DNA of 64,000 bases, from NCBI RefSeq assembly GCF_001718315.1, contig NZ_CP013363.1, positions 1,550,001-1,614,000 of the forward strand, read 5' to 3'. This document shows, piece by piece, positions 46,501-56,740 of the stretch. The position numbers and the translations under genes are program-made. The notes beneath the pieces were generated by a model. It saw nothing but the letters and a program-made list of their open reading frames with translations. It had not been told where the DNA came from and did no database searches. Within the stretch, counting starts at the first letter, position 1. Each line of letters opens with the position of its first letter. Source of the stretch: Burkholderia diffusa (GTDB lineage Bacteria; Pseudomonadota; Gammaproteobacteria; Burkholderiales; Burkholderiaceae).

Positions 46501-49194
46501 TCAGCGAACCGGCTCTTCGGAAAGGAAAGGAGTCGCCTCGAAGACGAGCGCGTCGGCCGGCGCGGCGTCCGGATCCGCGATGCCGATCGCTATACGGGCA
46601 AGCGTTCGCTTCGACGCGAACGCATCGAGCCACAGGGCGGATAAGCGCGGCAATACGTACTGTTCGATGAAGCCGATGAGCACGCGCGCGCCGGTCTCCT
46701 GGACGAGGCACCGCGCGACGACGTACTCGACGACTTCGTCGCCATAGGTGAGCGCGATATCGTGGCTGTTCGCCATGCGCGCCACGACGCGGCGCAGATG
46801 CAGGTGCACGATACTGGCGAGCGCATGCTCCGCGAGCGGCCGGTACGGCACCACGGTCACGCGCCCGAGGAATGCCGCCGGGAAAACTTTCAGCAATTCA
46901 GGTGCCAGCGCATCCCGCAACGCGTCGTTGCCAGGTGCAAGCGCCGGATCGACGCATAGGCTCGCGGTCAACTCAGCGCCGACGTTGCTGGTGAGCAGGA
47001 CGGTCGTGTTGCGGAAATCGATGTAGCGCCCGTCGCCGTCTTCCATGTAGCCCTTGTCGAACACCTGGAAGAACATCTCGTGCACATCGCGGTGTGCCTT
47101 TTCGATCTCGTCGAGCAGCACGACCGAGTATGGGCGTCGGCGCACGGCCTCCGTCAGCACGCCGCCCTCGCCGTAACCGACGTAGCCGGGCGGCGCCCCC
47201 TTCAGCCCCGAAACGGTGTGCGGTTCCTGATACTCACTCATGTTGATCGTGATCAGGTTCTGTTCGCCGCCGTACAACGCTTCGGCGAGGGCAAGCGCGG
47301 TTTCAGTCTTGCCGACGCCCGATGGACCGGCAAGCAGGAACACGCCCAGCGGCTTCTTCGGATCGGCCAGACCTGCGCGAGCCGTCTGCACGCGCTCGCC
47401 GATCTGACGCAGTGCGTCGAACTGGCCGATGACGCGCGCCTCGAGCGTATCGGGCAACGTGCGCACGGCCGCGACTTCATCCGTCAACATGCGGCCCGCC
47501 GGGATTCCGGTCCAGTCGGAAACGATCTGCGCGACGATCGATGCGTCGACTTCCGGAAACACCAGCGGCCCGTCGCCTTGCAGGGTGGACAGCGTTCGCT
47601 CCAGTTCATGCAAGGTCGCGACCGATGCAGCGGGGTCTTCGGACACGCCATCGGCATCCGGAACGGCAGCCTCGCGTGCCGCAAGCAGCGCTTGGGCCGC
47701 CGCAATCTGCTCCCGCCATCGGCGGTCGACCGCCACCGCTTCCGCCGCCAGCCCTTCGATGCGGGCACGCACATCGGTCAGCGCCTTGTCCGCGTCCAGA
47801 CCGATGCAAGCTTCCTGCACCAGCAACGCCTCTTCCGCGTGCGCGGCCGCGAGCCGCTGCCGCGCGTCGTCGAGCTCGCGCGGCGCCGCATGCTGCGATA
47901 GCGCAACCCGCGCACATGCCGTGTCGAGCAGGCTGATCGCCTTGTCCGGCAACTGGCGCGAAGGGATATAACGGTGCGACAACGCGACCGCCGCGCGAAT
48001 CGCTTCATCGCGCACCACGACGCCGTGATGTGTCGAAAACGTCTGTGCCAGACCGCGCACCATGTCGATCGCGGCAGGTTCCTCCGGCTCGGCCACCTGC
48101 AGAACCTGAAAGCGGCGGGTCAGCGCCGGGTCTTTCTCGATGTGCCGCTTGTACTCGGCCCAGGTCGTCGCCCCGATCATGCGAATCGTGCCGCGCGCCA
48201 GCGCCGGTTTCAGCAGATTGGCGGCGTCGCCTGTACCGGCTTGACCACCCGCGCCGATCAATGTGTGGATTTCGTCGACGAACAGGATCACGGGCGTCGG
48301 CGATTTCGCAGCCACTTCGAGCACGCCCTTCAGACGCGCCTCGAATTCGCCCTTCATGCTCGCTCCGGCAAGCAGTGCGCCAACATCGAGGAACAGCAGC
48401 CGCACGTCGGCCAGTTTAGGCGGCACATTGCCTGACGCAATCGCCCGTGCAAGCCCTTCAACGACCGCCGTCTTGCCGACGCCCGCTTCGCCCGTCACAA
48501 GCGGATTGTTCTGCCGGCGACGCAGCAGGACGTCGATCATCGTGCGGATCTCGAGCTCGCGGCCGATCACCGGATCAATGTCGCCGGCGCGAGCCTGCGC
48601 GGTCAGATCCGCGCAGTATTGATCGAGCGGCGCACCTTTCGTTGCGACCGACATCGCGCCGGATGCTTCGCCCGGCGTCGCGGGGGCAAAGTCGCTTTGG
48701 TCGTAAGGGGCATCGCTCGCTTCCGGTGAGCCCTCGATCCACGCGGGAAGCGCGTCGTCGAGGCCATCGACTGGAAGCTTGCCGAATGCAGGAGAGATCG
48801 AGAGCAACACGCGACGCAATTCAGGGGTGGACGCGAGCGCCGCGACGAGCCACGCGCCGCGCACCCGCTGCTCGCCGTGACCGAGCGTGGCGAGCACCCA
48901 CGCGCGCTTGATCGCGGCTTCGATGTGCCAGGAAAAATCGTTGATCGAACTTGCGCCTGCCGGCAGCTCGGCAAGTGCACGCGCGAAATCGCGTTCGAGC
49001 GCTTCGCGCTCGATGCCCGCGTGCCGCAAGATCCGGTGAAAATCGCCGTCGGGTTGCTGCAGCAATTGGTGCAGCCAGTGGACAAGCTCGACGAACGGAT
49101 TGCCGCGCAACTTGCAATAGCTTGTCGCCGATTCGATGCCGCGGTAAAGGTGAACCCCGAGCTTGCCGAACAGCTTCTGGCGTGAAATGGTCAT
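46501..49194 (-). CDS. clpV: ClpV (TssH) sheath-disassembly AAA+ ATPase
   Basis: An 897-residue Clp/Hsp100 ATPase with an N-terminal ClpN domain, AAA domain 1 (Walker A GEAGVGKT, Walker B FVDEIHT), a middle coiled coil and AAA domain 2 ([17 protein letters not shown]). It is the first gene of the left arm, preceded by the 548-base AT-rich region shared with the divergent right arm. It extracts TssC from contracted sheaths. Confidence 0.96.
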   Translation of the reverse strand: MTISRQKLFGKLGVHLYRGIESATSYCKLRGNPFVELVHWLHQLLQQPDGDFHRILRHAGIEREALERDFARALAELPAGASSINDFSWHIEAAIKRAWVLATLGHGEQRVRGAWLVAALASTPELRRVLLSISPAFGKLPVDGLDDALPAWIEGSPEASDAPYDQSDFAPATPGEASGAMSVATKGAPLDQYCADLTAQARAGDIDPVIGRELEIRTMIDVLLRRRQNNPLVTGEAGVGKTAVVEGLARAIASGNVPPKLADVRLLFLDVGALLAGASMKGEFEARLKGVLEVAAKSPTPVILFVDEIHTLIGAGGQAGTGDAANLLKPALARGTIRMIGATTWAEYKRHIEKDPALTRRFQVLQVAEPEEPAAIDMVRGLAQTFSTHHGVVVRDEAIRAAVALSHRYIPSRQLPDKAISLLDTACARVALSQHAAPRELDDARQRLAAAHAEEALLVQEACIGLDADKALTDVRARIEGLAAEAVAVDRRWREQIAAAQALLAAREAAVPDADGVSEDPAASVATLHELERTLSTLQGDGPLVFPEVDASIVAQIVSDWTGIPAGRMLTDEVAAVRTLPDTLEARVIGQFDALRQIGERVQTARAGLADPKKPLGVFLLAGPSGVGKTETALALAEALYGGEQNLITINMSEYQEPHTVSGLKGAPPGYVGYGEGGVLTEAVRRRPYSVVLLDEIEKAHRDVHEMFFQVFDKGYMEDGDGRYIDFRNTTVLLTSNVGAELTASLCVDPALAPGNDALRDALAPELLKVFPAAFLGRVTVVPYRPLAEHALASIVHLHLRRVVARMANSHDIALTYGDEVVEYVVARCLVQETGARVLIGFIEQYVLPRLSALWLDAFASKRTLARIAIGIADPDAAPADALVFEATPFLSEEPVR

Positions 49195-49742
49195 GATGGT
49201 CTTGGTTCTTCTTCGTTTCGGCGATGCATGGAATGCGATACCTTTTCAGGACTCCTATCACGCGACAGCGCCTGAATCGATCGAAAATTTCCCCGCATCA
49301 TTCTCTCGCCAATTCAATTTATTCGGCAAATTCGAATTGGAGCCGAATTATCAGCACGAATACCAGCAATCGTCAATAACAAAAGACAGCAATCGACTAT
49401 CTCAAATTAATCGGCGCTCGATACGCATCACCATTGCCGTCCGCGCGCCACCGCGCGGCCACCACATCGGAGGAGTTCATCACCAGACACTCGCGCACCC
49501 TCCACGCAACATGTTGTTTTTATTTGCAAAAATAGGATGCACACCTCGTCACCGCACAATCTCAAAAAGATAAGCCATTGATAACAATGAAATACAACGA
49601 CTTACTACAAATAAAATTAAACAATTTAACACTTCGTATTTATCTCAAAACAGACCACTCCGCACACCCCCTTTTCACTAACAATGGACGAACCACTCAA
49701 ACTCATGGTTAAAATGCGTCTTTATCGCCCGATTTCTTTTCC
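49195..49742. other. AT-rich divergent control region between the two T6SS arms
   Basis: This 548-base gap separates the divergent clpV and tagK genes, so it must hold both promoters. Its composition changes sharply: 49561-49620 has only 15 G or C in 60 bases, against a GC-rich background. I see no well-spaced -35/-10 pair, no sigma-54 GG-N10-GC element and no gene. Such a tract is a typical target of H-NS-like silencers, which is inference. Confidence 0.5.
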
Positions 49743-50420
49743 ATGCGCTCAATTTCCCTGCCATGGCATCGCCAGACCAATAAGCCCGACAACGAGCCCG
49801 CGCTGCGTGGTCCGCCGAAGCGGGCCGCCGACCGCGAATCGACGATCGACGAATTGCTTCGTCCCACATCGATCAGCAGTCCGGATGGAATCTCGCCGAT
49901 ACTCGACCTGATCGGTGATGACGGCCTTCACGGGCGTCTTGCCTCGGCGACGAACCGCGGCGGCGAGTCGACGGATGCCGTAATTACAATGGGCAGTGTC
50001 GAACACGAACGCGACATCATAGGCGTGCTCCACGCCCAATACTGGCGCGCGCTCGCCGATCCCGAGACATCCCTCGCCGACGCGTGTGCGACACAAACGG
50101 ACGAGGCGTCGCAGCAGCCGCCCACACTCGAGATGCTCGGTGAGCGGCACGCCGACACAGATCACGACGCGTCCGATTCGATCGAAGTCCTGCTTTCCGG
50201 AGAGCGCTCGCTCGAGGATCTGTTCGATCGTCTCGACGGCGGCGAACCCGAGTTCGGAGAAGAGCCGGTTCCGGAAATCCTGCGCCTTTTCGCGCCGCCC
50301 GAGTTTCATGCGGTCACCGCGCAACGGCCCCCGGCGCAGCCTCCCGCGCTCACCCGCCGCGAACATCACATGCTGTCCATGGACAGCCCGCTGCCCACCC
50401 CATCGCGCACGGATCAATGA
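49743..50420 (+). CDS. tagK: TagK-domain T6SS accessory protein
   Basis: A 225-residue soluble, acidic protein. The central part (DAVITMGSVEHERDIIGVLHAQYWRALADPE) and DSIEVLLSGERSLEDLFDRLDGGEPEF followed by ILRLFAPPEF fit the TagK domain found next to T6SS genes in Burkholderiales. The function is not established. It opens the right arm and overlaps tagJ by four bases. No ribosome site is clear before ATG 49743, so the start is tentative. Confidence 0.75.
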   Translation: MRSISLPWHRQTNKPDNEPALRGPPKRAADRESTIDELLRPTSISSPDGISPILDLIGDDGLHGRLASATNRGGESTDAVITMGSVEHERDIIGVLHAQYWRALADPETSLADACATQTDEASQQPPTLEMLGERHADTDHDASDSIEVLLSGERSLEDLFDRLDGGEPEFGEEPVPEILRLFAPPEFHAVTAQRPPAQPPALTRREHHMLSMDSPLPTPSRTDQ

Positions 50421-51271
50421 TGACCCGATCGACCGCCGCGGAAGTGCTCCCGGCCCATCGCCTGAGCCAGGCACCACTCGACGAACAGATTGCGCGAACG
50501 GAAGCGCGCGTACGTGCGCAGCCAACCACTCCGCCACACCGGTGGGCGCTGTTCCAGTCGATGTGCGTGACCGGGCAATGGGCCAGGGCCATCCAGCAAT
50601 TGCAGGTCTGGGGCAGACTCGTGCCGGACCAGGCGCAGACCGCACAGGTCTTTCGCGATCTGATCCGCGCGGAGCGTCATCGCGCACGGGTGGTCCACGG
50701 ACGCGCGCGGCCGGGGTTCGTGTTCGACCCGCCGCCGTGGATCGACGGCCTGCTCGGCGCGCTACGTGCCGCCGCTGAGGGACAGCTCGAGGTAGCCGAC
50801 GGGCTGCGCTCGGCCGCATTCGACGCCGCGCCCGATGTCGCCACCAGCATTCCCGACGGGACAGCCGCGTGGATCGTCGACAGCGACTCGCGGCTCGGTC
50901 CCGTCTGCGAATTCATCAGTGCCGGCCACTATCGCTGGGTGCCGATTGCCGACTTGGCGGGTTGGCGTGTGTCGACACCGACGACGCTCGTCGACCTGGT
51001 TTGGGCGCCATGCACGCTCACACTCGTCGACGGCAATACCCTCCACGGTTTCATGCCGGCGCGGTACCCCGGCTCGGAAGCCGGCAGCGACGCCGTGCGC
51101 GTCGGCCGCGAAACCGTCTGGCGGCACGAAGGCCGTACCGCCGCCATCGCGCTCGGGCAAAAGACCTGGATGACGGAACAAGGCGACTTCAGCCTGTTCG
51201 AGTTGGCCGATGCCACATTCGGCTCGCATGTCGCACGACACGCGACCGACAGGAAGCAGCTCGATGACTGA
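50417..51271 (+). CDS. tagJ: TagJ (ImpE/SciE-type) T6SS accessory protein
   Basis: A 284-residue ImpE-family protein with the tetratricopeptide-like start (EARVRAQPTTPPHRWALFQSMCVTGQWARAIQQL) and the C-terminal domain (WIVDSDSRLGPVCEFISAGHYRWVPIADL, DLVWAPCTLTL, TWMTEQGDFSLFEL). TagJ binds the sheath protein TssB and may influence ClpV recycling. It starts within ATGATGA at the tagK stop and overlaps tssE by eight bases. Confidence 0.88.
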   Translation: MMTRSTAAEVLPAHRLSQAPLDEQIARTEARVRAQPTTPPHRWALFQSMCVTGQWARAIQQLQVWGRLVPDQAQTAQVFRDLIRAERHRARVVHGRARPGFVFDPPPWIDGLLGALRAAAEGQLEVADGLRSAAFDAAPDVATSIPDGTAAWIVDSDSRLGPVCEFISAGHYRWVPIADLAGWRVSTPTTLVDLVWAPCTLTLVDGNTLHGFMPARYPGSEAGSDAVRVGRETVWRHEGRTAAIALGQKTWMTEQGDFSLFELADATFGSHVARHATDRKQLDD

Positions 51272-51821
51272 CCGCAAGACACCTCCGCGATCCGCTGGCG
51301 CACCGGGCCGACGCACGCCCCGACGCGCCAGCGCACATCTGATGCCGACTCTGCTGGACCGCCTGCGCGACGACGCGCCGCATCGTCAAACCGAGGCACC
51401 CGAGGAATACACGGTGACGCGCAAGCAGATGCGCGATATCGTGCAGCGCGATCTGGCCTATCTGCTCAACACGACGAGCATCGCCGACCGGATCGACCGC
51501 GAACGCTACCCGCAGGCGGCCGCCTCGACGGTCAATTTCGGCGTGCCGCCGCTTGCCGGCACGTTTCTCGCATCGCGCCAGTGGAATGACATCGAGCGGA
51601 TGATTCGCCGCGCCATTACCGATTTCGAGCCGCGACTTATGCCCGATACGCTGACGGTGTCGCCGCGCCAGTCGATCGACGCGGGCGAGCATCACAACAT
51701 CCTCGCGTTCGAAGTACGCGGGATGATCCACATGGATCCATATCCGCTCGAATTCATGGTTCAGAGCTCACTCGACCTCGAAACGAGCGAGATACACATT
51801 ACCGGCATGCGGCGCAACTGA
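51264..51821 (+). CDS. tssE: TssE baseplate protein (gp25-like)
   Basis: A 185-residue gp25-like protein (LMPTLLDRLRDDAP, RDLAYLLNTTSI, VNFGVPPLAGTF, IRRAITDFEPRL, FEVRGMIHMDPYPLEFMVQSSLDLET). The start ATG 51264 overlaps the tagJ end. It is a baseplate subunit nucleating the sheath, with TssF and TssG encoded next. Confidence 0.92.
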   Translation: MTDRKTPPRSAGAPGRRTPRRASAHLMPTLLDRLRDDAPHRQTEAPEEYTVTRKQMRDIVQRDLAYLLNTTSIADRIDRERYPQAAASTVNFGVPPLAGTFLASRQWNDIERMIRRAITDFEPRLMPDTLTVSPRQSIDAGEHHNILAFEVRGMIHMDPYPLEFMVQSSLDLETSEIHITGMRRN

Positions 51822-51854
51822 GCCTCCCGACGACAACGACAACGAGACTTTTCG

Positions 51855-53743
51855 ATGGATCCGCGACTGCTCGACTACTACAACCAGGAACTCGTCTACA
51901 TGCGCGAACTCGCCACCGAGTTCGCGCATATCCACCCGAAGATCGCGCGCCGGCTCGGCATGCAAGCGGGCGACGTGGCCGACCCGTACGTCGAACGACT
52001 GATCGAATCGTTCTGTTTCATGGCCGCGCGCATGCAGCTCAAACTCGACGCGGAGTTTCCGCGCTTCACCGGGCGGCTGCTCGAAGTGACCTATCCGAAC
52101 TATGTCGCGCCGACGCCGTCGATATCCATCGCGCGTCTGTATCCGGGACGCTCGGAGGGCAATCTTGCCGAAGGGCATTGCATCCCGCGCGGCACGGCAT
52201 TCACGGCACGCGTTCCCGATGGCGAGCAAACCGCGTGTCGGTTTACGAGCGGCCAGGACGTGACGCTGTGGCCACTCACGATCACCGACGCGCGCCTGAC
52301 GGGCGTTCCTCCGGACATCCCGGCACTCGATCGCCATGTCCCGCCCGATACTCAGGTGCGCGGCGCGCTGCGCTTGCGGCTGGCGACCAACGGCGAGATA
52401 CGGGTCGCCGATCTGAAAGGGCTCGACCGATTACCGGTCTATTTGCCGGGCGACGAGCAAGTCGCGTCGCACCTGTTCGAACTGCTGCACGCGTCGAACA
52501 TCGCTACGGTGATCGCGGCGCCAGGCGAGTTCGGCGCGCCGGGCCGCCCATGCGCGGCCGTCACCCGCAACGCGGTCGAACACGAGGGGTTGCGGCCCGA
52601 CCAGAACCTGCTGCCGCTCAACTGGACGAAATTCCACGGACACAACCTGCTGCACGAATACTTTGCATGCCCCGCGCGGTTCTGGTTCTTTGCACTGAAC
52701 GGCCTGGCCGAAGGCTTCTCCCGCATACCCGGTCGCGAAGTCGAGATCGTCGTGCTGCTCGACCGGGCGCCGGGCTCGCTCGCCACCCTGGTCGACGCGT
52801 CGCGCTTCGCATTGTTCTGCACGCCCGTCGTCAATCTCTTCAGGAAGCACACTGACCGCATCGAGATCTCGCCGCGCGAAACCGAATTCCATCTGGTGCC
52901 GGCGCGTCTCGCACCGCTCGATTACGAAGTGTTCTCCGTCGAGACGGTCTACGGACAAGTGGCGGCCACGTCGGCCGAACTGGAATTTCGCCCGCTCTAT
53001 CAAACGCTGAACAACGACGAAGGCAATCACGGTCGCTATTTCTCGGCACGCCGCGAACGGCGGCTCGTGTCCAATTCGGCGCGGCGCTATGGCACGCGCA
53101 CGCCCTACGTCGGCACCGAAGTGTTCCTGTCGCTGGTCGACCAGAACGACGCACCTTACGGCGAGGACATGCGCTTCCTGTCGGTCGATGCGCTGCTGAC
53201 GAACAGGGATCTCGCGACGCTCGTGCCGCGCGACGGCGTGCGCGACCTCGACACCGCGCGATCCGCACCCGTCGAGAGCATCGGTCTGATCCGGCCGCCG
53301 AGCCCACCGTTGCCCCCTATGCCGAGCGTGAGATGGCGTGGCGCCTGATCCGCCAGCTCAATTTCAACTACCTGCCTCTCGAGGAACTCGATCATCGCGA
53401 GGGCGGCCAGGGCCTGCGCGATCTGCTGCGCTTGTATGTGGCGAACGGCAACACCGAACACGGCCGACAGGTTGAAAGCCTCGTCGGCGTGCAGACGCGC
53501 CCCGTGACGCGCAAGCTGCCCGGCACCGGCCCGATGACATTCGGGCGCGGCATCGAATGCGCATTGACGATCGACGAGACTGGCTTCTCCGGCGTCAGCC
53601 CCTATCTGTTCGGCGCAATCCTCGAACACTGGCTGGCCCGACATGTGTCGCTCAATAGCTTTACGCAGACCGAACTGCACTCGATGCAGCGCGGGCGCAT
53701 CGCGCGGTGGCCCGTGCGCACCGGCACACGCGGAGTGCTGTGA
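51855..53743 (+). pseudogene. tssF: TssF baseplate protein, interrupted by a one-base frameshift
   Basis: The first frame (51855-53348) gives 497 residues of TssF (DPRLLDYYNQELVYMRELATEFA, CPARFWFFALNGLAEGF) and then runs out of phase to a TGA. The remaining ~140 residues (EMAWRLIRQLNFNYLPLEELDHREGG to RTGTRGVL) are in the -1 frame and end at 53743, where tssG begins. The phases rejoin at the C5 run 53313-53317: with six C the protein reads L-P-P-Y-A-E-R-E-M-A-W without a break and would be about 630 residues, the normal length. Either the gene is inactivated, the base is a sequence error, or slippage restores it. Confidence 0.9.
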
Positions 53744-54810
53744 TGAAGCACGCAACGCTTGACGCACGTGTGCGCGACCACACGCTGTCGCCTGAACTGC
53801 TCGACCGTCTGCATACCGAACCGTGGCGCTTCGGATTCCTGTCGCTGCTGCGGCGCATCGGCGCGGACGCGGAAATCGATCGGGTGGGCACCGCGCGCAG
53901 GCCGCGGGCGGAACCATTCCGGCTCGGACAACAGCCGACCCTCGCCTTCGCACCGCGTGAAATCGCGAGCGTGAATGAAACCGCGGGTCGTCTCAAGGTG
54001 CGCCTGTTCGGACTGGGCATGCTCGGGCCGAACGGACCGTTGCCGATCCACGTCACCGAGATGGCAAAGGATCGCGAAGACAGTCGTCGCGACACAACGA
54101 CTGTCGATTTCCTCGATCTTTTTCATCACCGTTTCCTGGCGCTGTTCTACCGCGCGTGGGCGTCGGCACAGGCGACGGCAGGGCTCGACCGCCGGGACGA
54201 CGAACACTTCTCTTTCTACGTCGCGACCCTCGCGGGGCGGGACACCGCGGAAATCGGCCGACGCCCGCTACCGTCGCATGCGCGACTCGCAGCCTCGGCG
54301 CACCTCGTACGCGAATCGCGCAATCCGGACGGATTGCGCGCCACGCTCGAACACTACTTCGGCGTGCCGGTCGCGATCGAGGAGAACGTATTCCACTGGA
54401 TCGAAATTGATTCAGCCGATCGGGGAAGAATGGGACAGCCGGGGCCGGCCGCGACGATGGGTCACGGCGCGATCCTCGGCCGCGTCGCGCCGGACCGCCA
54501 GCACCGTTTCCGCATCGTGATCGGACCTGTCGATCTCGAGGCTTATCTACGCTTTACGCCACAGGGCGAGGATTTGCCGCAACTGATCGAATGGGTGCGC
54601 GCCTTCGTCGGTCATGAACTCGAATGGGAACTCGAACTGCGCATCAGGCCCGACAGTGCGCCACCGGCCGTGATGGGCGGTGCCCAGCGCATCGGGTGGT
54701 CGGGATGGCTCGGCTGCCCGGGTCCGCACGAACCGATTACCGGCATGCGGTTCGAACCGGAGCGGCACGCACGGCGTGCCACGCGCCAGCCCACCGACTC
54801 CCGAAATTGA
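53743..54810 (+). CDS. tssG: TssG baseplate protein
   Basis: A 355-residue TssG (WRFGFLSLLRRIGADAEIDRVGTARRPRAEPFRLGQ, RLFGLGMLGPNGPLPIHVTEMA, FFHHRFLALFYRAW-type DLFHHRFLALFYRAWASAQ). It forms the baseplate wedge with TssF. Its ATG overlaps the tssF stop (TGATG), so its translation may depend on ribosomes finishing tssF, which the tssF frameshift would disturb. Confidence 0.92.
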   Translation: MKHATLDARVRDHTLSPELLDRLHTEPWRFGFLSLLRRIGADAEIDRVGTARRPRAEPFRLGQQPTLAFAPREIASVNETAGRLKVRLFGLGMLGPNGPLPIHVTEMAKDREDSRRDTTTVDFLDLFHHRFLALFYRAWASAQATAGLDRRDDEHFSFYVATLAGRDTAEIGRRPLPSHARLAASAHLVRESRNPDGLRATLEHYFGVPVAIEENVFHWIEIDSADRGRMGQPGPAATMGHGAILGRVAPDRQHRFRIVIGPVDLEAYLRFTPQGEDLPQLIEWVRAFVGHELEWELELRIRPDSAPPAVMGGAQRIGWSGWLGCPGPHEPITGMRFEPERHARRATRQPTDSRN

Positions 54811-54812
54811 CC

Positions 54813-55916
54813 ATGAGCAAGAAACAGAACGCAAAACAGACCGCACCCGACCATGCTTCCGCCAAGGGTGCCGCGCCCCACGACTGGCTCGCGCCGATCA
54901 GCGACGGCGCGCCCTGCGGCCCCGATCTCGAATACGACCACGATTTCGTCGTGATATTTGCCAGCGCCGCGCCGAAGCAGGACGTGCAGTACGGGGCATT
55001 CGTCGGCTCCCCCGATCCGGTCAACTGGAGTGAGATCGAGCGCGACTGCCTGCGACTGATGGCGCGCACGAAGGATATTCGCGTGGCCGTGCTTTACACG
55101 CGGTGCCGTACGCGGCTCGGCGGCGCGGCCGGCCTCGCGGAGGGTGTCGGATTGCTGGCCGCCTGGCTGCTGGCGTTCGCGGAACATATCCATCCGCAGT
55201 CCGATACCGGGAACGAACGCGACGCTGCGCTCGACATGCGAATGAATGCGCTGCAGGCGCTGGCCGATCCCGATGGGCTGCTCGCCGATGTACGGGAAAT
55301 CGTCCTCGCGAAATCGACACTGGCCCGGCTGCAGGTTCGCGATGTCGAACGCGCATTTGCCGTTCCGCGGTCGGTCGACGCGCTTGCGCTCGAGTCCGTT
55401 GCGCAGCAGTTGCGGGATCTGCGTGCCCGGCAACCGGCTGTCATGTCGGGATTCGACAACGCAATCGCCAGCCTCGATGCGATCGACGCGTGGAGCGCCA
55501 GACATCTCGAAGCGTACCGTCCCGATCTGTCGCTGCTGACCGGGTTGCTCGCCAAGCTGGGCGTGCGGGCAGAGACAGCAGCGCCCGAACCCATTGGCGA
55601 ACCCGTCGAAGCCGCCCCGCCAATGGAAACGGCAACGAAACACGATGCGACGGAGACGCCAGCCGCTGCAAGCCCCGACCCGGCCAGCGTGTTCGACGCC
55701 GCTCCGGCCCGGCCCACGTCAGAACCTGTCGACCGCGAGGCAGCGCTTGCGTTGATCCGCATGGCCCGGACCTGGTTCGACGCGCATGAACCGAGCAGCC
55801 CGATTCCCGTGTTGCTCAATCGCGCGGAACGGTTCGCGGGCAAACGTTACGCCGAAATCGTCAAAGCAATTCCTCACGACTTGCTCGTGCAATGGGAAGA
55901 AACAGACGACGCGTGA
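54813..55916 (+). CDS. tssA: TssA (ImpA-N) T6SS assembly protein
   Basis: A 367-residue protein with an N-terminal ImpA domain (WLAPISDGAPCGPDLEYDHDFVVIFASA, DWRAV-type region, HIHPQSD) and, after an Ala/Pro-rich linker near 270-310, a C-terminal domain (DREAALALIRMARTWFDAHEPSSPIPVLLNRAERF). TssA organises baseplate and sheath polymerisation. The start is two bases after the tssG stop. It is the last gene of the right arm; 55917-56166 downstream contains no gene or clear terminator. Confidence 0.92.
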   Translation: MSKKQNAKQTAPDHASAKGAAPHDWLAPISDGAPCGPDLEYDHDFVVIFASAAPKQDVQYGAFVGSPDPVNWSEIERDCLRLMARTKDIRVAVLYTRCRTRLGGAAGLAEGVGLLAAWLLAFAEHIHPQSDTGNERDAALDMRMNALQALADPDGLLADVREIVLAKSTLARLQVRDVERAFAVPRSVDALALESVAQQLRDLRARQPAVMSGFDNAIASLDAIDAWSARHLEAYRPDLSLLTGLLAKLGVRAETAAPEPIGEPVEAAPPMETATKHDATETPAAASPDPASVFDAAPARPTSEPVDREAALALIRMARTWFDAHEPSSPIPVLLNRAERFAGKRYAEIVKAIPHDLLVQWEETDDA

Positions 55917-56166
55917 TGGCGGTGCGATGTTCCTTCCAGTTGAATACCCGCATCCATGCGCCGAACGCTCAGCGGGCCTGAGACGGTAGCGAATGCGCAT
56001 CATGCGCTCGGGCGCTGGCAGTGCGACTGGTGAGCCCGGATATTCGCGCGGTCATACGTGAAACTGACGTTTGTATCCGCTTAGAGTACGAAACCTGCGG
56101 CACTATCGTCCGTCGTCGATGCGTGCCCGCGCTCGACCGGCGCGTGGAGCCGTCGCATTCGTGCCG

Positions 56167-56649
56167 TCACGGCGTGCGCGCCGCCACGTCCGACGCCGGC
56201 GCACCGGCCGCCGCGTCCGGATTCGGCATCAACCTCAACCGCACCCGCAACGGCTGCAGCATGTCCGGCGGCGGGGCTTCGTTGATCGGACTCTCGGTCA
56301 GCAACTGTCGCAGCGTCGCATCGGCATCGGCCGAGCCGAGCGACGCGAATTCGACACGTGTCACCGCACCGTTTGCCCCGATCCACGCGCGCACGACGAT
56401 CGCCGGCGGCGGCGCATCGGCACGCGCGCTCAGCACGCGCTCTTCCAGATACCGATGCAGCCGGTCGGCCGCGTCGCCGTCCGCTTCGAGCCACGCCTGG
56501 AACTGGCGGCCGACGAGCTGCGCATAGCTGATCCACGGCTGCGGCACGTCGGCTGTCTGTGCGGCAACCGGCACGCATACGGCCAGCACGCATGCGCAAA
56601 GGCAGACGCGCAGCCACCCGGATACTGCCCCTTCCCACCTTCGCGCCAT
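56167..56649 (-). CDS. Secreted protein with TonB-type C-terminal domain (paralogue A)
   Basis: A 160-residue exported protein. The signal peptide (WLRVCLCACVLAVCVPVAAQ) precedes a helical segment (ISYAQLVGRQFQAWLEADGDAADRLHRYLEERVLS) and a TonB-type C-terminal fold (IVVRAWIGANGAVTRVEFASLG, DATLRQLL, MLQPLRVRLRLMPNP). It lacks the Pro-rich spacer and membrane anchor of energy-transducing TonB. It shares its two-part plan with the protein at 60479-60919. I chose ATG 56649, five bases after GGAGG. It is the last gene of the leftward envelope cluster. Confidence 0.7.
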   Translation of the reverse strand: MARRWEGAVSGWLRVCLCACVLAVCVPVAAQTADVPQPWISYAQLVGRQFQAWLEADGDAADRLHRYLEERVLSARADAPPPAIVVRAWIGANGAVTRVEFASLGSADADATLRQLLTESPINEAPPPDMLQPLRVRLRLMPNPDAAAGAPASDVAARTP

Positions 56650-56740
56650 CATGCCTCCCGTTTCCCGTGTGTCGCCCACGCTCCCGAACAAACCACGCGT
56701 GCCGCACCGTCGCGCATCGCGCCCGATCGCCCGCCATCGC

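Noticed and set aside
49195-49742. Sigma-54 promoter for the T6SS
   Set aside because: I looked for TGGCAC-N5-TTGCA-like elements on both strands and found none with the right GG/GC spacing.
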